Assembly: GCF_009765365.1 (NCBI RefSeq) | Contig: NZ_VTOM01000009.1 | Coordinates: 1-64,000, forward strand | Direction of reading: 5' to 3' | DNA from: Antarcticirhabdus aurantiaca | Lineage (GTDB): Bacteria > Pseudomonadota > Alphaproteobacteria > Rhizobiales > Rhizobiaceae | Length of the DNA: 64,000 bases | Part shown: piece by piece, positions 7,141 through 16,602 of the stretch | Numbering within the stretch: position 1 is the first letter of the stretch | Layout: every line of letters begins with the position of its first letter | Translations under genes and position numbers: made by a program | Notes under the pieces: generated by a model | Told to the model about the DNA's origin: nothing | The model's input: the letters and a program-made list of their open reading frames with translations, nothing else | Database searches by the model: none

Positions 7141-8202
7141 TCAGCGCGGCGGCAGCTTCATCCAGGCGGGGACGGCGACGTCGGCATGGGCGAACTGCGG
7201 CAGCTTCTTCGACAGCTCCTCCATGTTGGCGATGTTCTCGTCGTTGAGCTGGGCCTGCGTGATGAGGGTCGGCGGCACGATTACCGAGGCGCCGGGGTTC
7301 TCGCCGGCGAGCAGCATGGCGAGCGTTCGCACCGAGACTTCGCCGACGACAGCGGGGTTCGTCGCCGCGGTCGCGGCCCAGGCCGAGCCGGGCTCGCGCA
7401 TCGCCGCGATGTCGGCGGTTGAGATGTCCGCGGAGTAGATCTTGATGTCGCCCGACATGCCGGCCTCGTCCACCGCGATCTTCACGCCCTTGGCGAACTC
7501 GTCATAGGGCGCGAAGACGACCTGGATCGTCGGGTTGGCGCGCAGAACCGCCGAGGCCTGGTTGGCGACGGAGTTGGCGATGGGATTGTCCATCGTGCCC
7601 CAGCGCGCGGCCTCCTTGATGCCGGGATACTTCGCCTTGAATTCCGTCCAGGTCTCGTCCCGACGGTCGAGAGGCGCGATGCCGGCCACGTAGACGTAGC
7701 CCGCCTCGAACTCCTCGCCATTGTCCTTGATCGCCTGCTCCAGCGCGAGACGGGCGAGGTCGCGGTCGGACTGCTCGACCTGCGGCACCGCCTCGTTTTC
7801 GACGTTGACGTCGAAGGCGACGACCTTGATGCCGGCGTCCAGGGCGCGCTGGACGGCGGGCTTCATCGATTCCGTCAGCCCGTGCTGGACGATGATGCCG
7901 TCGACGCCGAGGCCGATCGCCTGGTCCATCATGTCGGCCTGGAGGGCCGCATCTTGGCGGCTGTCGAAGACGCGCAGCTCGATGCCGAGAGCCTCGGCCT
8001 GCCGCTCGACGCCCGAGAGATAGGCCTGGAAGAAGTCGCCGGTGGAAAGGTAGCGCACCAGTGCGATCCGCGGCTTCTTCGAGCCGTCGAAGGGCGCGGG
8101 CGCGGCGCCCTGCGCGAGCGCGCGCAGCGGCAGGCCGGCAGCGGCCGCGCCGAGCGCCAGGGCCGTTCCCGCGAGAAGCCGGCGCCGGGTGATGCGTGTC
8201 AT
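7141..8202 (-). CDS. Ribose-type sugar ABC importer, periplasmic binding protein
   Basis: A 353-residue periplasmic-binding protein of the type I fold (RbsB-like). The N-terminus TRRRLLAGTALALG resembles a Tat signal (twin Arg plus hydrophobic core) ending at ALAQG around residue 31. VDGIIVQHGLTESMKPAVQRALDAGIKVVAFDVN is the first-lobe sugar-binding pattern, and APYDEFAKGVKIAVDEAG is the hinge-side segment. It is the distal gene of the importer operon whose ATPase diverges from mtnK. By context the ligand is likely a ribose derivative such as 5-methylthioribose or 5-deoxyribose; that is inference. Confidence 0.85.
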   Translation of the reverse strand: MTRITRRRLLAGTALALGAAAAGLPLRALAQGAAPAPFDGSKKPRIALVRYLSTGDFFQAYLSGVERQAEALGIELRVFDSRQDAALQADMMDQAIGLGVDGIIVQHGLTESMKPAVQRALDAGIKVVAFDVNVENEAVPQVEQSDRDLARLALEQAIKDNGEEFEAGYVYVAGIAPLDRRDETWTEFKAKYPGIKEAARWGTMDNPIANSVANQASAVLRANPTIQVVFAPYDEFAKGVKIAVDEAGMSGDIKIYSADISTADIAAMREPGSAWAATAATNPAVVGEVSVRTLAMLLAGENPGASVIVPPTLITQAQLNDENIANMEELSKKLPQFAHADVAVPAWMKLPPR

Positions 8203-8227
8203 GGTTTGTCCTCCCCTTTTGTTTTCG

Positions 8228-9283
8228 TTATCGCGGCCGGTTCGACAGGCCGAAGGTGAACATCAGGGCCGCGACGAGAACGGCGCCCTTGATGAAGTCC
8301 TGCGCGTAGTAGGGCGCGTTCATCATGGTCAGGCCGTTGAGGAGCAGGCCGACGAAGAGTGCGCCGATGGCGGTGCCGATGGCGTTCGGCTTGCCCGCCC
8401 CGAAGACGGCGAAGCCGATGAGCGCGGCGGCGACCGCGTCGAGGAGGAGCGAATTGCCCGAGGACACGTCGCCGCGCCCGACGCGGGCGGCGAGCAGCAC
8501 CCCGCCGACGCTCGCGAAGACGCCGGAGATCATGTAGGCGGCGATCCGGTAGGCCTCGACCGGCGCGCCGGCGAGGCGTGCGGCCCGCTCGTTGGAGCCG
8601 ATCGCGTACATGATGCGCCCGAACCGGGTGAAGGTGAGGAAGACGGTAATGAGGAGCGCGAGCGCCAGCATCACGAGCACCGAGATCGGCACGAGGTCGA
8701 AGACGCGGTAGCGGCCGAGCGCCAGGAAGGCGGCCGTGAAACTGCCAGTCGCGGTCGAGCCGTCCGGCAGCGTCATGCCGCTGGCGATGGAGCGCCCTTC
8801 CGTCGGGATGAGCTGGAGCCCGAGCAGCAGGAACATCATGCCGAGCGTCGCGAGGAGATCCGGGATGCGCAGGCGCACGATCAGGAGGCCGTTGACGAGG
8901 CCGACCAGCGCGCCGACCGCCAGGCATGCTCCGACCGCCGCGACCGTGCCGCCGCCGAAAACCACCATGATGTAGGAAGAGGTCATGAGGCTGGTCGCCG
9001 CCACCGCCCCGATCGACAGGTCGAAGCCGCCGACGACGAGCGTCGCCGTCACGCCGAGTGCCAGGATCGCGACGATCGACACCGACTGGAGCACGATCAC
9101 GAGGTTGCGCACCGACAGGAAGGACGGCTCCATGACGCCGAAGAACGCGACCATCAGGACGAGCAGCGTCACGAGCCCGTAGCGCACGGCGATCGGGCGG
9201 AAGGCGAAGCCCTCGCTTCGCTTGCGCTCGGGCAGGTTTGCCGAGGCGGGCTGGGCGAGGTCAGGCTGCATGGCGCTCGGCAT
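8228..9283 (-). CDS. Ribose-type sugar ABC importer, permease
   Basis: A 351-residue polytopic permease of the RbsC/AraH/MglC family with about 8-10 hydrophobic segments. Typical signatures are FDLSIGAVAATSLM near residue 67, LIVRLRIPDLLATLGMMFLL near 133, and GRIMYAIGSNERAARLAGAPVEAYRIAAYMISG near 225, the cytoplasmic loop that meets the ATPase. Its 5' end overlaps the ATPase gene by 23 bp and it precedes the binding protein by 25 bp. It forms the inner-membrane pore of the importer. Confidence 0.9.
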   Translation of the reverse strand: MPSAMQPDLAQPASANLPERKRSEGFAFRPIAVRYGLVTLLVLMVAFFGVMEPSFLSVRNLVIVLQSVSIVAILALGVTATLVVGGFDLSIGAVAATSLMTSSYIMVVFGGGTVAAVGACLAVGALVGLVNGLLIVRLRIPDLLATLGMMFLLLGLQLIPTEGRSIASGMTLPDGSTATGSFTAAFLALGRYRVFDLVPISVLVMLALALLITVFLTFTRFGRIMYAIGSNERAARLAGAPVEAYRIAAYMISGVFASVGGVLLAARVGRGDVSSGNSLLLDAVAAALIGFAVFGAGKPNAIGTAIGALFVGLLLNGLTMMNAPYYAQDFIKGAVLVAALMFTFGLSNRPR

Positions 9284-10814
9284 GGGTGCTCTTCGACAGA
9301 TCTCGGATAACGGCCTCGCGGTCGAGGCTGCCGGCGAAGTGTTCGGAGACCACTGCGCCCTGGCTCATGACGAGGATGCGGTCGGCGACTTCCGCGGCCT
9401 CGTCGAGGTCGGCGCACAGGACCAGCGTCGCCCTCGCCTCCGCCGTGTCGCGCAGCGCCTGGCCGATGTCGCGGCGCGCGGCGATGTCGACGCCCTGGAA
9501 GGGCTCGTCGAGGATCAGGAGGCGGCAGGGCCGCGACAGCCAGCGGGCCAGCACCACCTTCTGCTGGTTGCCGCCCGACAGCGCCGACATCGGCGCGATT
9601 TCGGAGGGCGCGACGATGCCGAGGCGCCGCACGAAGTCGGCGGCGTGGCGCCGCTCGGCCGAGCGGCCGAGGAGACCCAGGCTGCTGAAGGCGCGGGTGA
9701 AGGGCAGCGAAACGTTCTGCGACAGGTCGAAGTCCGGCACCAGCGAGGCGCCCGCCCGGTCCTCCGCCGCCATGTGGACGCCGGCCGCGACCGCCGCGCC
9801 CGGCGAGGCCGGGGCGAAGGGACGACCGTCGAGGCGGATCGCGCCGGCGGCCGGTCGGCGGGCGCCGAAGAGGCATTCCGCGAGCTCCGTCTTTCCCGCG
9901 CCGACGAGCCCGACGACCGCCGTCACCTCGCAGGTGCGCAGCGACAGCGAGACCGGTGGGCTTTCCGCCGACACGCGCAGGTCCCGCGTCTCCACCACGA
10001 CCTCGCCGCCGGGCACACGGGCGTGGCTGGCCTTGGCGAGCTGGCGGCCGAGCATGGCCTGGACGGCCGCGCCATAGTCGAGCGGGGGCGCGAAGTCGCC
10101 AGTCACGACGCCGTCGCGCAGCGTGACGATGCGGTCGGCGAGGCGGCGGATGTCGCCCATGCGATGCGAGATGTAGAGGACCGGCACGCCTCGCCGCTTG
10201 AGGTCGAGGACGACGCGGAACAGCCGCTCGGCCTCGGCGTCGGACAGCGCCGAGGTCGGCTCGTCGAGGATCAGGAGCTTCGGGTCGTGGCCGAGCGCGC
10301 GGGCGATCGCCACCATCTGCCGGTCGGCGAGCGACAGTTCGGACACCGGCGTGTTCAGCGGCACGTCGAGGCCGACGCGCGCCGCCATGGCCTGGGCCTC
10401 CGCCCGCCAGCGCCCGCGCCGGAACAGAACCGGACCGCCGCGGCAGAGCCGGTCGATGCAGAGGTTCTCGAGGACGTCCATCGACAGGACGACGTTGTCG
10501 TTGATCGCCTGGTGGACGACGACGATGCCGTGTCGCAGCGCGTCGGAGGGCGAGGATGGCTGGAACGGACGGCCGTCGAGGCGCATCGCGCCGCCCGACA
10601 GGTCGTGGACGCCCGCGACGATCTTCACCAGCGTCGACTTGCCCGCGCCGTTCGCGCCCATGAAGGCGACGATCTCCCCAGCGCGCAAGAACAGGTCGAC
10701 GCCCTTCAGCACGGCGGACGCGCCGAAGCTCTTCGTCACGCCCTCGAGCGCCAGCCGGGGCGCGCCCGCGCCTCCCGCGGCCGGCCCCCGATGCGCAGCT
10801 TCTTCGCCGAGCAC
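9261..10814 (-). CDS. Ribose-type sugar ABC importer, tandem ATPase (RbsA/MglA-like)
   Basis: A 517-residue protein carrying two ABC ATPase domains. The first has Walker A GANGAGKST, signature LSLADRQ and LLILDEPTSAL. The second has a shortened GLVGAGKTE, signature LSGGNQQKVVLARWLS and LLILDEPFQGVD. The degenerate second P-loop is normal in this family. I place the start at GTG 10814, not the longer GTG 10880, because a GGAGGA ribosome-binding site lies 10 bp upstream (10825-10830) and the extra N-terminal residues have no family counterpart. This leaves a 118-bp divergent control region before mtnK. Confidence 0.88.
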   Translation of the reverse strand: MLGEEAAHRGPAAGGAGAPRLALEGVTKSFGASAVLKGVDLFLRAGEIVAFMGANGAGKSTLVKIVAGVHDLSGGAMRLDGRPFQPSSPSDALRHGIVVVHQAINDNVVLSMDVLENLCIDRLCRGGPVLFRRGRWRAEAQAMAARVGLDVPLNTPVSELSLADRQMVAIARALGHDPKLLILDEPTSALSDAEAERLFRVVLDLKRRGVPVLYISHRMGDIRRLADRIVTLRDGVVTGDFAPPLDYGAAVQAMLGRQLAKASHARVPGGEVVVETRDLRVSAESPPVSLSLRTCEVTAVVGLVGAGKTELAECLFGARRPAAGAIRLDGRPFAPASPGAAVAAGVHMAAEDRAGASLVPDFDLSQNVSLPFTRAFSSLGLLGRSAERRHAADFVRRLGIVAPSEIAPMSALSGGNQQKVVLARWLSRPCRLLILDEPFQGVDIAARRDIGQALRDTAEARATLVLCADLDEAAEVADRILVMSQGAVVSEHFAGSLDREAVIRDLSKSTHAERHAA

Positions 10815-10880
10815 GATGCGATTCTCCTCCCGAACCGGCGTCTCCCGAGCCGATTTCGCCGACAGACTTGCTCGATGCAC

Positions 10881-10912
10881 TGGCCTATGTCAAACCCATT
10901 TGAAAAATGCCA
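10881..10912. promoter_or_regulatory. Palindromic operator candidate in the importer/mtnK divergent region
   Basis: A nested palindrome is centred between 10896 and 10897. TCAAA (10890-10894) faces TTTGA (10899-10903), and TGGC (10881-10884) faces GCCA (10909-10912) with the same centre. It is the most symmetric and A/T-rich stretch between the divergent transporter and kinase genes, and could be the site of the SorC regulator encoded at the end of the plus-strand operon. Confidence 0.45.
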
Positions 10913-10932
10913 GCGGGAGGGAGGTCCGCGCC

Positions 10933-12249
10933 ATGATCCATTCGGGAGGCCTGCAACCGGAACCGCTCGTCGACGTCGTGCCGGACTACGGCGCCTACGA
11001 GCCGCTGGCCGTGGAGCGCGTCGCCGCGCGCCTCGCCGCCTATCCCGAGGTCGCCGCCCGGCTCGGCGGGCGTCCCGAAGACTGGCAGGTGCGCGAGGTC
11101 GGCGACGGCAATCTCAACTTCGTCTACATCGTCGAGGGTCCGGCGGGCTCGGTCTGCGCCAAGCAGGCGCTGCCCTTCGTGCGCCTCGTCGGGGAAAGCT
11201 GGCCGCTGCCGCTGTCGCGCTCCTTCTTCGAGCACGCCGCTTTGTCGCGGCAGGCGCGCCTGGCCGGCACCGTCCCGCAGATCCTACGCTTCGACGGCCC
11301 CCAGGCGCTCATCGTCATGGAGAACCTCGGCACCCACGTCATCTGGCGCAAGGCGCTGACGGCCCGCGAACGCCACGAGACGGCGGCGCCGATCCTCGGC
11401 CGCTTCATGGCCGAGACGCTGTTCCGCACCTCCGACCTAAACCTATCCGCGGCCGAGAAGAAGCGCGAGGCGGCGCTCTTCGCGGGCAACACCGCGCTCG
11501 CCAAGATCACCGAGGACCTCGTCTTCACCGATCCCTACCGCGTCCACCCGCTGAACCGCTGGACGAGCCCGGAGCTCGACGGGACGGCGGCCAAGGTGCG
11601 CGGCGACGCCGAGTGGAAGCTGGCGATCCAGGAGCTGAAGTGGCAGTTCCTGTGCTCGGCCGAGGCGCTGGTCCACGGCGACCTCCACACGGGCTCGGTC
11701 ATGGTCTCGAAGGCTGGCGACGCGGAGGACGTGCGCGTCATCGACCCCGAATTCGCCTTCTACGGTCCCATGGGCTTCGACGTCGGCGCACTCCTCGCCA
11801 ACCTTTTCCTCAGCTACTTCGCGCAGGACGGCCACGGGCCGGGTGCGGAGGCGATGAAGGCCTGGCTCCTCGTCCAGGGAACCCGCGTCTGGGACGCATT
11901 CGCCGCGCGCTTCTCCGAACTCTGGCGCACCGAGCGCCGCGGCGACGCCTATCCCGCGAGCCTCTTCGAGGAGCAGGGCCAGGCGGACGCCTCCGAGGCC
12001 GCGCTGGAAGCCTTCCTCGCCCGCCTCCAGGTCGACGCGCTCGGCTTTGCCGGCGCGAAGATGGCGCGGCGCATCCTCGGCCTCGCCCACGTGTCCGACC
12101 TTGAGACAATCGAGCCGCCGGCCCTGCGCGCGGCCTGCGAGACACGCGCCCTCGCGCTCGCTCGCCAGCTCGTCGTCGAGCGCCGGGCCATCGCAACAGT
12201 TTCGGCCGCCTGCCGGCGCGCCGCCATCCTTTCGGGAGCCGACGCATGA
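10933..12249 (+). CDS. mtnK: S-methyl-5-thioribose kinase family protein (MtnK-like)
   Basis: A 438-residue kinase of the choline-kinase/APH fold. [15 protein letters not shown] near residue 55 is the MtnK nucleotide loop, [13 protein letters not shown] near 250 is the catalytic HGD loop, and [17 protein letters not shown] near 275 holds the metal-binding Asp and the family signature. MtnK phosphorylates 5-methylthioribose on C1. Close paralogues (5-deoxyribose kinases) use 5-deoxyribose, and sequence alone does not separate them. The start ATG follows a GGGAGGGAGG site. It overlaps mtnA by 4 bp, is the first gene of the plus-strand operon, and diverges from the importer. Confidence 0.88.
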   Translation: MIHSGGLQPEPLVDVVPDYGAYEPLAVERVAARLAAYPEVAARLGGRPEDWQVREVGDGNLNFVYIVEGPAGSVCAKQALPFVRLVGESWPLPLSRSFFEHAALSRQARLAGTVPQILRFDGPQALIVMENLGTHVIWRKALTARERHETAAPILGRFMAETLFRTSDLNLSAAEKKREAALFAGNTALAKITEDLVFTDPYRVHPLNRWTSPELDGTAAKVRGDAEWKLAIQELKWQFLCSAEALVHGDLHTGSVMVSKAGDAEDVRVIDPEFAFYGPMGFDVGALLANLFLSYFAQDGHGPGAEAMKAWLLVQGTRVWDAFAARFSELWRTERRGDAYPASLFEEQGQADASEAALEAFLARLQVDALGFAGAKMARRILGLAHVSDLETIEPPALRAACETRALALARQLVVERRAIATVSAACRRAAILSGADA

Positions 12250-13364
12250 AGGTTAAGGGACAGCCGACGCGCACGATCTGGGTCGAGGCCGAGCCCGCCG
12301 AGGGGCGGCCCGGCAGCATTGGCATCATCGACCAGACCCGCCTGCCCCACCGCTTCGAGACGACGAGCCTTCGCTCCCTGGACGACGCCGTGCGCGCCAT
12401 CCGCGACATGCTCGTGCGCGGTGCCCCGCTGATCGGCGCCACCGCCGCCTACGGCGTCGCGCTCGGTCTTCACGGCGACGCCTCCGACGCCCGGCTGAAG
12501 ACCGTCTACGACGCGCTCTTCGCCACCCGCCCGACCGCGGTAAACCTGCGCTGGGCGCTGGACGAGATGATGCGGACGCTCCAGCCGCTGCCCGAGGCGG
12601 ACCGCGAGCATGCCGCCTGGGCGCGCGCCGCCGAGATCGTCGAGGAGGACGTCGCGATCAACCGGCGGATCGGCGAGAACGGCCTCGCCCTCATCCGCGA
12701 AATCGCCGCAAAGAAGGGGGACGGCGAGCCGATCAACATCCTCACCCACTGCAATGCCGGCTGGCTCGCCACCGTCGACTGGGGCACGGCGACGGCGCCG
12801 ATCTACCTCGCCCACGAGGCGGGCATTCCCGTCCACGTCTGGGTCGACGAGACGCGGCCGCGCAATCAGGGCGCGGCGCTGACGGCCTGGGAGCTGAACA
12901 ATCACGGCGTGCCCCACCACGTCGTCGCCGACAACACCGGCGGCCACCTGATGCAGCACGGGCTCGTCGACATGGTGATCGTCGGCACCGACCGCACCAC
13001 GGCCAACGGCGACGTCTGCAACAAGATCGGCACCTATCTGAAGGCCCTCGCCGCCCACGACAACGGCGTGCCCTTCTTCGTCGCCCTGCCTTCGCCGACG
13101 ATCGACTTCTCGCTGAAATCCGGGCGCGACATCCCGATCGAGGAGCGCGGGGCGGAGGAGATGACCCACGTCCACGGCAAGACGGAGAGCGGCGAAATCG
13201 GCACGCTCCAGGTGACGCCGGACGGCTCGCCCGTCGTCAATTACGGCTTCGACGTGACGCCGGCCCGTCTCGTCACCGGCCTCATCACCGAGCGCGGCGT
13301 CGTCGCGGCCGAGGAGGAGGCCATCGCGGGCCTCTTCTCCGAGCGCCGGCAGGACGCGGCCTGA
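12246..13364 (+). CDS. mtnA: S-methyl-5-thioribose-1-phosphate isomerase family protein (MtnA-like)
   Basis: A 372-residue aldose-ketose isomerase of the MtnA/eIF2B-alpha family. [13 protein letters not shown] lies near residue 58. [18 protein letters not shown] near 165 contains the catalytic Cys. [20 protein letters not shown] near 245 contains the catalytic Asp. It converts 5-methylthioribose-1-phosphate (or the deoxyribose analogue) to the ribulose-1-phosphate form. It is translationally coupled to mtnK (4-bp overlap) and sits 3 bp before the aldolase. The length and motifs are complete. Confidence 0.92.
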   Translation: MKVKGQPTRTIWVEAEPAEGRPGSIGIIDQTRLPHRFETTSLRSLDDAVRAIRDMLVRGAPLIGATAAYGVALGLHGDASDARLKTVYDALFATRPTAVNLRWALDEMMRTLQPLPEADREHAAWARAAEIVEEDVAINRRIGENGLALIREIAAKKGDGEPINILTHCNAGWLATVDWGTATAPIYLAHEAGIPVHVWVDETRPRNQGAALTAWELNNHGVPHHVVADNTGGHLMQHGLVDMVIVGTDRTTANGDVCNKIGTYLKALAAHDNGVPFFVALPSPTIDFSLKSGRDIPIEERGAEEMTHVHGKTESGEIGTLQVTPDGSPVVNYGFDVTPARLVTGLITERGVVAAEEEAIAGLFSERRQDAA

Positions 13365-13367
13365 GCC

Positions 13368-14024
13368 ATGGCGCACCGCGACGACCGGGCCCTCCGTGAG
13401 GCGATCATCCGCATATGCCTGCGCATGAACGCGGAAGGCATCAACCAGGGCACCTCCGGCAACGTCTCGGCCCGCGTCGAGGGCGGCATGCTGGTGACGC
13501 CGTCGGGCGTGCCCTACGAGGCGATGACACCGGACGCGATCGTCTTCGTCGCCGAGGACGGCTCCTGGTCCGGCGGCTGGCGCCCGTCGTCCGAGTGGCG
13601 CATGCATCTCGACATCTACAACAACCGCCCGGAAGCGGGCGCGGTGGTCCACACCCACTCGCCGCATGCGACCGCGTTGTCGTGCCTGCGCCGCGGCATT
13701 CCCGCCTTCCACTACATGGTCGCGGCGGCCGGCGGGCGCGACCTCGCCTGTGCCCGATACGAGACCTTCGGCACGCAGGCCCTGTCGGAAGCCATGCTGA
13801 CCGCTCTCGAAGGCCGGCGCGCCTGCCTCCTCGCCAATCACGGCCAGATCGCCTTCGGCGCGAGCCTCGACAAGGCGCTCTGGCTCGCCGGCGAGGTGGA
13901 GGCCATGGCCCGGCAGTACATCCTCGCTTGTTCCCTCGGCGAGCCCGTGATCCTCGACGATGCCGAGATGACCCGAGTCCTCGCCCTCTTCGACGATTAT
14001 GGCAAGCAGCCCGCGCGCGCCTAA
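13368..14024 (+). CDS. Class II aldolase, probably 5-methylthioribulose/5-deoxyribulose-1-phosphate aldolase
   Basis: A 218-residue FucA-like class II aldolase. NQGTSGNVSAR near residue 26 is the phosphate-binding loop. VVHTHSPHATALS near 93 provides two zinc-binding His, ANHGQIAFG near 151 the third, and MARQYILA the C-terminal element. After mtnK and mtnA this could be MtnB dehydratase, but mtnC and mtnD are absent and the sequence resembles L-fuculose-phosphate aldolase. It therefore fits Ald2/DrdA, which splits the ketose-1-phosphate into DHAP and (methylthio)acetaldehyde or acetaldehyde. The choice between aldolase and dehydratase is inference from context. Confidence 0.8.
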   Translation: MAHRDDRALREAIIRICLRMNAEGINQGTSGNVSARVEGGMLVTPSGVPYEAMTPDAIVFVAEDGSWSGGWRPSSEWRMHLDIYNNRPEAGAVVHTHSPHATALSCLRRGIPAFHYMVAAAGGRDLACARYETFGTQALSEAMLTALEGRRACLLANHGQIAFGASLDKALWLAGEVEAMARQYILACSLGEPVILDDAEMTRVLALFDDYGKQPARA

Positions 14025-15000
14025 GGCGGCGGGCGTCCCGGCGCCCTCGCTCGATGCCGGCCAGAGCCCGATGGTGCGGGCCGCCTGGGGCTACTTCGTC
14101 GAGGACATGAGCCAGGCCGAAATCGCCGAGCGGCTCGGCGTCTCGCGCGCCAGCGTCCACAACTACCTGCGCCAGGCCCGCGACGAGGGGCTGGTGCGCA
14201 TCTCGCTCGATCCGGCCGTTCTCGCCCGGTCGCAGACCGCATCGAGCCTCGCCGAGCGCTTCGGCCTCGAAGCCGTCTACCTCGTGCCGGACGTGTCCAG
14301 CGTGCCGCTGGAAAGCGTCGCGCGCGCCGCCGCCATGTGGCTCGACGACCTCGTCGCGCCCGACGCCACCCTTGGCGTCGCCTGGGGCGAGACCGTCCAC
14401 CGCGTCGCCGAGCTGCTGCCGCGCCGCGCCTATCCCGCCATGACCGTCGTGCAGCTCGTCGGCTCGATGGCACTGCCCTTCCGCTTCACGGCGGAGAGCT
14501 GCACCTCCCTCATCGCCGAGCGCTTCGGCGCGGCTTGCGCCACCCTCCACGCCCCGGCCGTGCTTTCCAGCACTGATCTCGTGTCGGCCCTGTCGCGAGA
14601 GCCGCTGATCGCCGGCCACCTCGCGCGCTTCCAGGGCTTGGACGCGGCCCTCTTCGCCGTCGGGCTCGCCACGGCCGAGAGCCACATCGTCCAGTCCGGC
14701 GTGGCGAGCCGCGCCGAACTCGACTTCTATCGCGGGCGCGGAGCCGCCGCCGTGATCGCCGGCCGCTTCATCGACGCGGACGGCCGGCCGATCTCCGGGC
14801 CGCTGGACGGACGCATCATCGGCATCGAACTGGAGCGCCTGCGCCGCGTGCCGGCCCGCGTCGCCGTCTGCGCGGGGACGGAGCGCGTGCCCGCCCTCCA
14901 CGCCGCGCTTCGCGGCGGCTTCGCCACCCACCTCGTCACGGACGCCGCGTCGGCCTTTCAACTCCTCGATCTCTCCCGGCGCGACGAGCCCGTTCGGTGA
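13999..15000 (+). CDS. SorC-family sugar-phosphate-responsive regulator
   Basis: A 333-residue SorC/DeoR-type regulator. The N-terminal HTH AEIAERLGVSRASVHNYLRQARDEGLVRI (about residues 40-68) precedes a large effector domain related to NagB/RpiA (GVAWGETVHRVAEL near 130, VVQLVGSMA near 150). Such proteins bind phosphorylated sugars. Its start overlaps the aldolase gene by 26 bp, so it is the last cistron of the operon. It is the obvious candidate to control both the operon and the divergent importer, perhaps through the palindrome at 10881-10912, with a ketose- or aldose-1-phosphate as inducer. Confidence 0.87.
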   Translation: MASSPRAPKAAGVPAPSLDAGQSPMVRAAWGYFVEDMSQAEIAERLGVSRASVHNYLRQARDEGLVRISLDPAVLARSQTASSLAERFGLEAVYLVPDVSSVPLESVARAAAMWLDDLVAPDATLGVAWGETVHRVAELLPRRAYPAMTVVQLVGSMALPFRFTAESCTSLIAERFGAACATLHAPAVLSSTDLVSALSREPLIAGHLARFQGLDAALFAVGLATAESHIVQSGVASRAELDFYRGRGAAAVIAGRFIDADGRPISGPLDGRIIGIELERLRRVPARVAVCAGTERVPALHAALRGGFATHLVTDAASAFQLLDLSRRDEPVR

Positions 15001-15014
15001 CAAGAAGGGCCGTG

Positions 15015-15159
15015 GGCGGACCGATCGTCGTTCAAGCCCAACAGTCAGAGAACCACCTGATCCTGGCGACCGGTGTCGGGTCAGCCGACGCTCGCATCAG
15101 CCCCGGCGGGTGTCGATCCGTTGCTGTCCGCCAACGCGGTCGTGAGCGATCGGACCGCC
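15015..15159. repeat. Widely spaced inverted repeat in a 181-bp convergent gap
   Basis: GGCGGACCGATCG at 15015-15027 is repeated in inverted form at 15147-15159 with one mismatch, about 120 bp apart. The gap between the SorC gene and the convergent AAA gene holds nothing else I can recognise. It could fold as a long-loop structure or be coincidental in such G/C-rich DNA. Confidence 0.3.
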
Positions 15160-15181
15160 TCTTCGATCGCCGTTCGAGGCC

Positions 15182-16555
15182 CTACGCCTCGCAGCAGTCG
15201 TCCTGGTCCGGGTCGGGCTTGCGCCCGCGCTCCGTCAGCCCGACGATGCGCCGGTTGACACGGCTCGACAGGATGCCGGGATCGCCGAAGACGGCCTCGA
15301 CGTCGGCGAGCGTCACGGCGTTGCCGCCGTTGCGGGCGAGCGCGCGCTGGGCGAGCCGTCGCACCATCTCCTTGACATAGGCGGCGCTTCCGCCGTCCGA
15401 GGCCTCGACCGCCCGCGCGGCCGCCCCGTCTGCGAAGGCGAGCGCCCGGCCGTAAAGGGATACGAGCCGGCGCCGGCAGTAGGCGTCGGGCAGCGGGATC
15501 TCGATCGCCTCGTCGACGCGCCCCGGCCGCGAGGCCAGCGCCTCCTCGATATCCTCCGGCCGATTGGTGGTGAGGACGAACAAGATGTCGGCCTCGGGCG
15601 CGAGGCCGTCCATCTCGTTGAGGAGGCGGTTGAGGAGGGTCTCGGTCTTGACGCTGTTGATCTCCTCGCGCGCCCGCCCGACGAGGTCGACGTCCTCCAG
15701 CACCACGATGCTCGGCTGGAGCGTGCGCGCGAGCGCGATGTATCGGCCGATCGAGGGCATCTGCTCGGCGGTGGCGAGGATCGTGGTGCGGCCGGGCAGG
15801 TTCGCCGCGACGTAGCGGATGACGTGCGTCTTGCCGGTGCCGGGCGGGCCGTAGAGGAGGATGCCCTTGCGCGTCGACTGGCCGAGGCGCTTCAGCCCCG
15901 CGCGGTGGCGGTCGAACTCGAAAACGTGGGCGTCGAGCCGCGCCATGGTGGCCGGCGCCAGGATCACGTCCTCACGCGCCACGGCCGGCAGGTCGTGGAC
16001 GCGCATCGCCGAGTGCATGCCGTCGTATCCGGCGCTCGGCTCGAAGGAGAGGATCTTGCCGCGATAGTAGCGCGACGCCTCGCCGGCCCTCTGGACCCTG
16101 CCGAGAATGTCGCGGGCGAAGGCGGCCGCGTTCCCGCCCGGCAGGAAGCCGATCTCGACCTGCACCACCTGTCCGCCGCGCGGCTCGAAGAACTGCGAGA
16201 GCAGGATGGCGAGCGGCTCGCCTTCCGCCTCGAAGAGCCAGAGGGCGTTGTTGAGCGAGGCGTAGGTCTCGTGGCTGCCGACGTCGATGTCCTGGTACTG
16301 GAGCGGCGTCAGCGCCACGACGTGATGTCCCTGGGAAATGACGAGGTCGGAGAGCTTGGGCGCGATGAACTCGTGCTGCTGGTGGATGCCGAAGAGCCTC
16401 GGCGACAGGGCGGCGAGCTCCGCCTCGATCGTCGATTGCAGGTCGGGCAGGAGGTGCGGCGCGAAGCGGCGCCGCGAGGAGGACAGGCCGGTGAGGTCCG
16501 TGCTGCCGAAATGGGCGCCGAGCGCCTCCCAAGCGAAGCGGATGGGCTGGTTCAT
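15182..16555 (-). CDS. AAA-family ATPase with unknown N-terminal domain
   Basis: A 457-residue protein. Residues 1 to ~190 form an unrecognised mixed domain. The second half is a classic AAA module: Walker A LLYGPPGTGKTHV near 240, Walker B SIVVLEDVDLVG near 288, sensor 1 VLTTNRPEDIEEAL near 330, and arginine-finger region ASRPGRVDEAIEIPLPD. The C-terminal lid (SAAYVKEMVRRLAQRAL) follows. The tail is acidic and ends with a Cys pair. It is not FtsH (no protease or membrane segment) and not an MCM or Lon protein. Its role is unknown, presumably remodelling a protein target. It stands alone, and no adjacent gene suggests a substrate. Confidence 0.8.
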   Translation of the reverse strand: MNQPIRFAWEALGAHFGSTDLTGLSSSRRRFAPHLLPDLQSTIEAELAALSPRLFGIHQQHEFIAPKLSDLVISQGHHVVALTPLQYQDIDVGSHETYASLNNALWLFEAEGEPLAILLSQFFEPRGGQVVQVEIGFLPGGNAAAFARDILGRVQRAGEASRYYRGKILSFEPSAGYDGMHSAMRVHDLPAVAREDVILAPATMARLDAHVFEFDRHRAGLKRLGQSTRKGILLYGPPGTGKTHVIRYVAANLPGRTTILATAEQMPSIGRYIALARTLQPSIVVLEDVDLVGRAREEINSVKTETLLNRLLNEMDGLAPEADILFVLTTNRPEDIEEALASRPGRVDEAIEIPLPDAYCRRRLVSLYGRALAFADGAAARAVEASDGGSAAYVKEMVRRLAQRALARNGGNAVTLADVEAVFGDPGILSSRVNRRIVGLTERGRKPDPDQDDCCEA

Positions 16556-16602
16556 GCGGGTTCTCTCGATCGGTTTCGAATCGAATGGACGGGTGGTTGC
16601 GG

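Noticed and set aside
9222-12104. 960-residue plus-strand open frame
   Set aside because: It lies opposite the sugar ATPase and out of frame with mtnK; composition is that of an antisense shadow in G/C-rich DNA.
13368-14024. MtnB (methylthioribulose-1-phosphate dehydratase) as name for the class II aldolase
   Set aside because: Possible by position, but mtnC and mtnD are absent and the motifs resemble FucA-type aldolases; kept as aldolase with the alternative noted.
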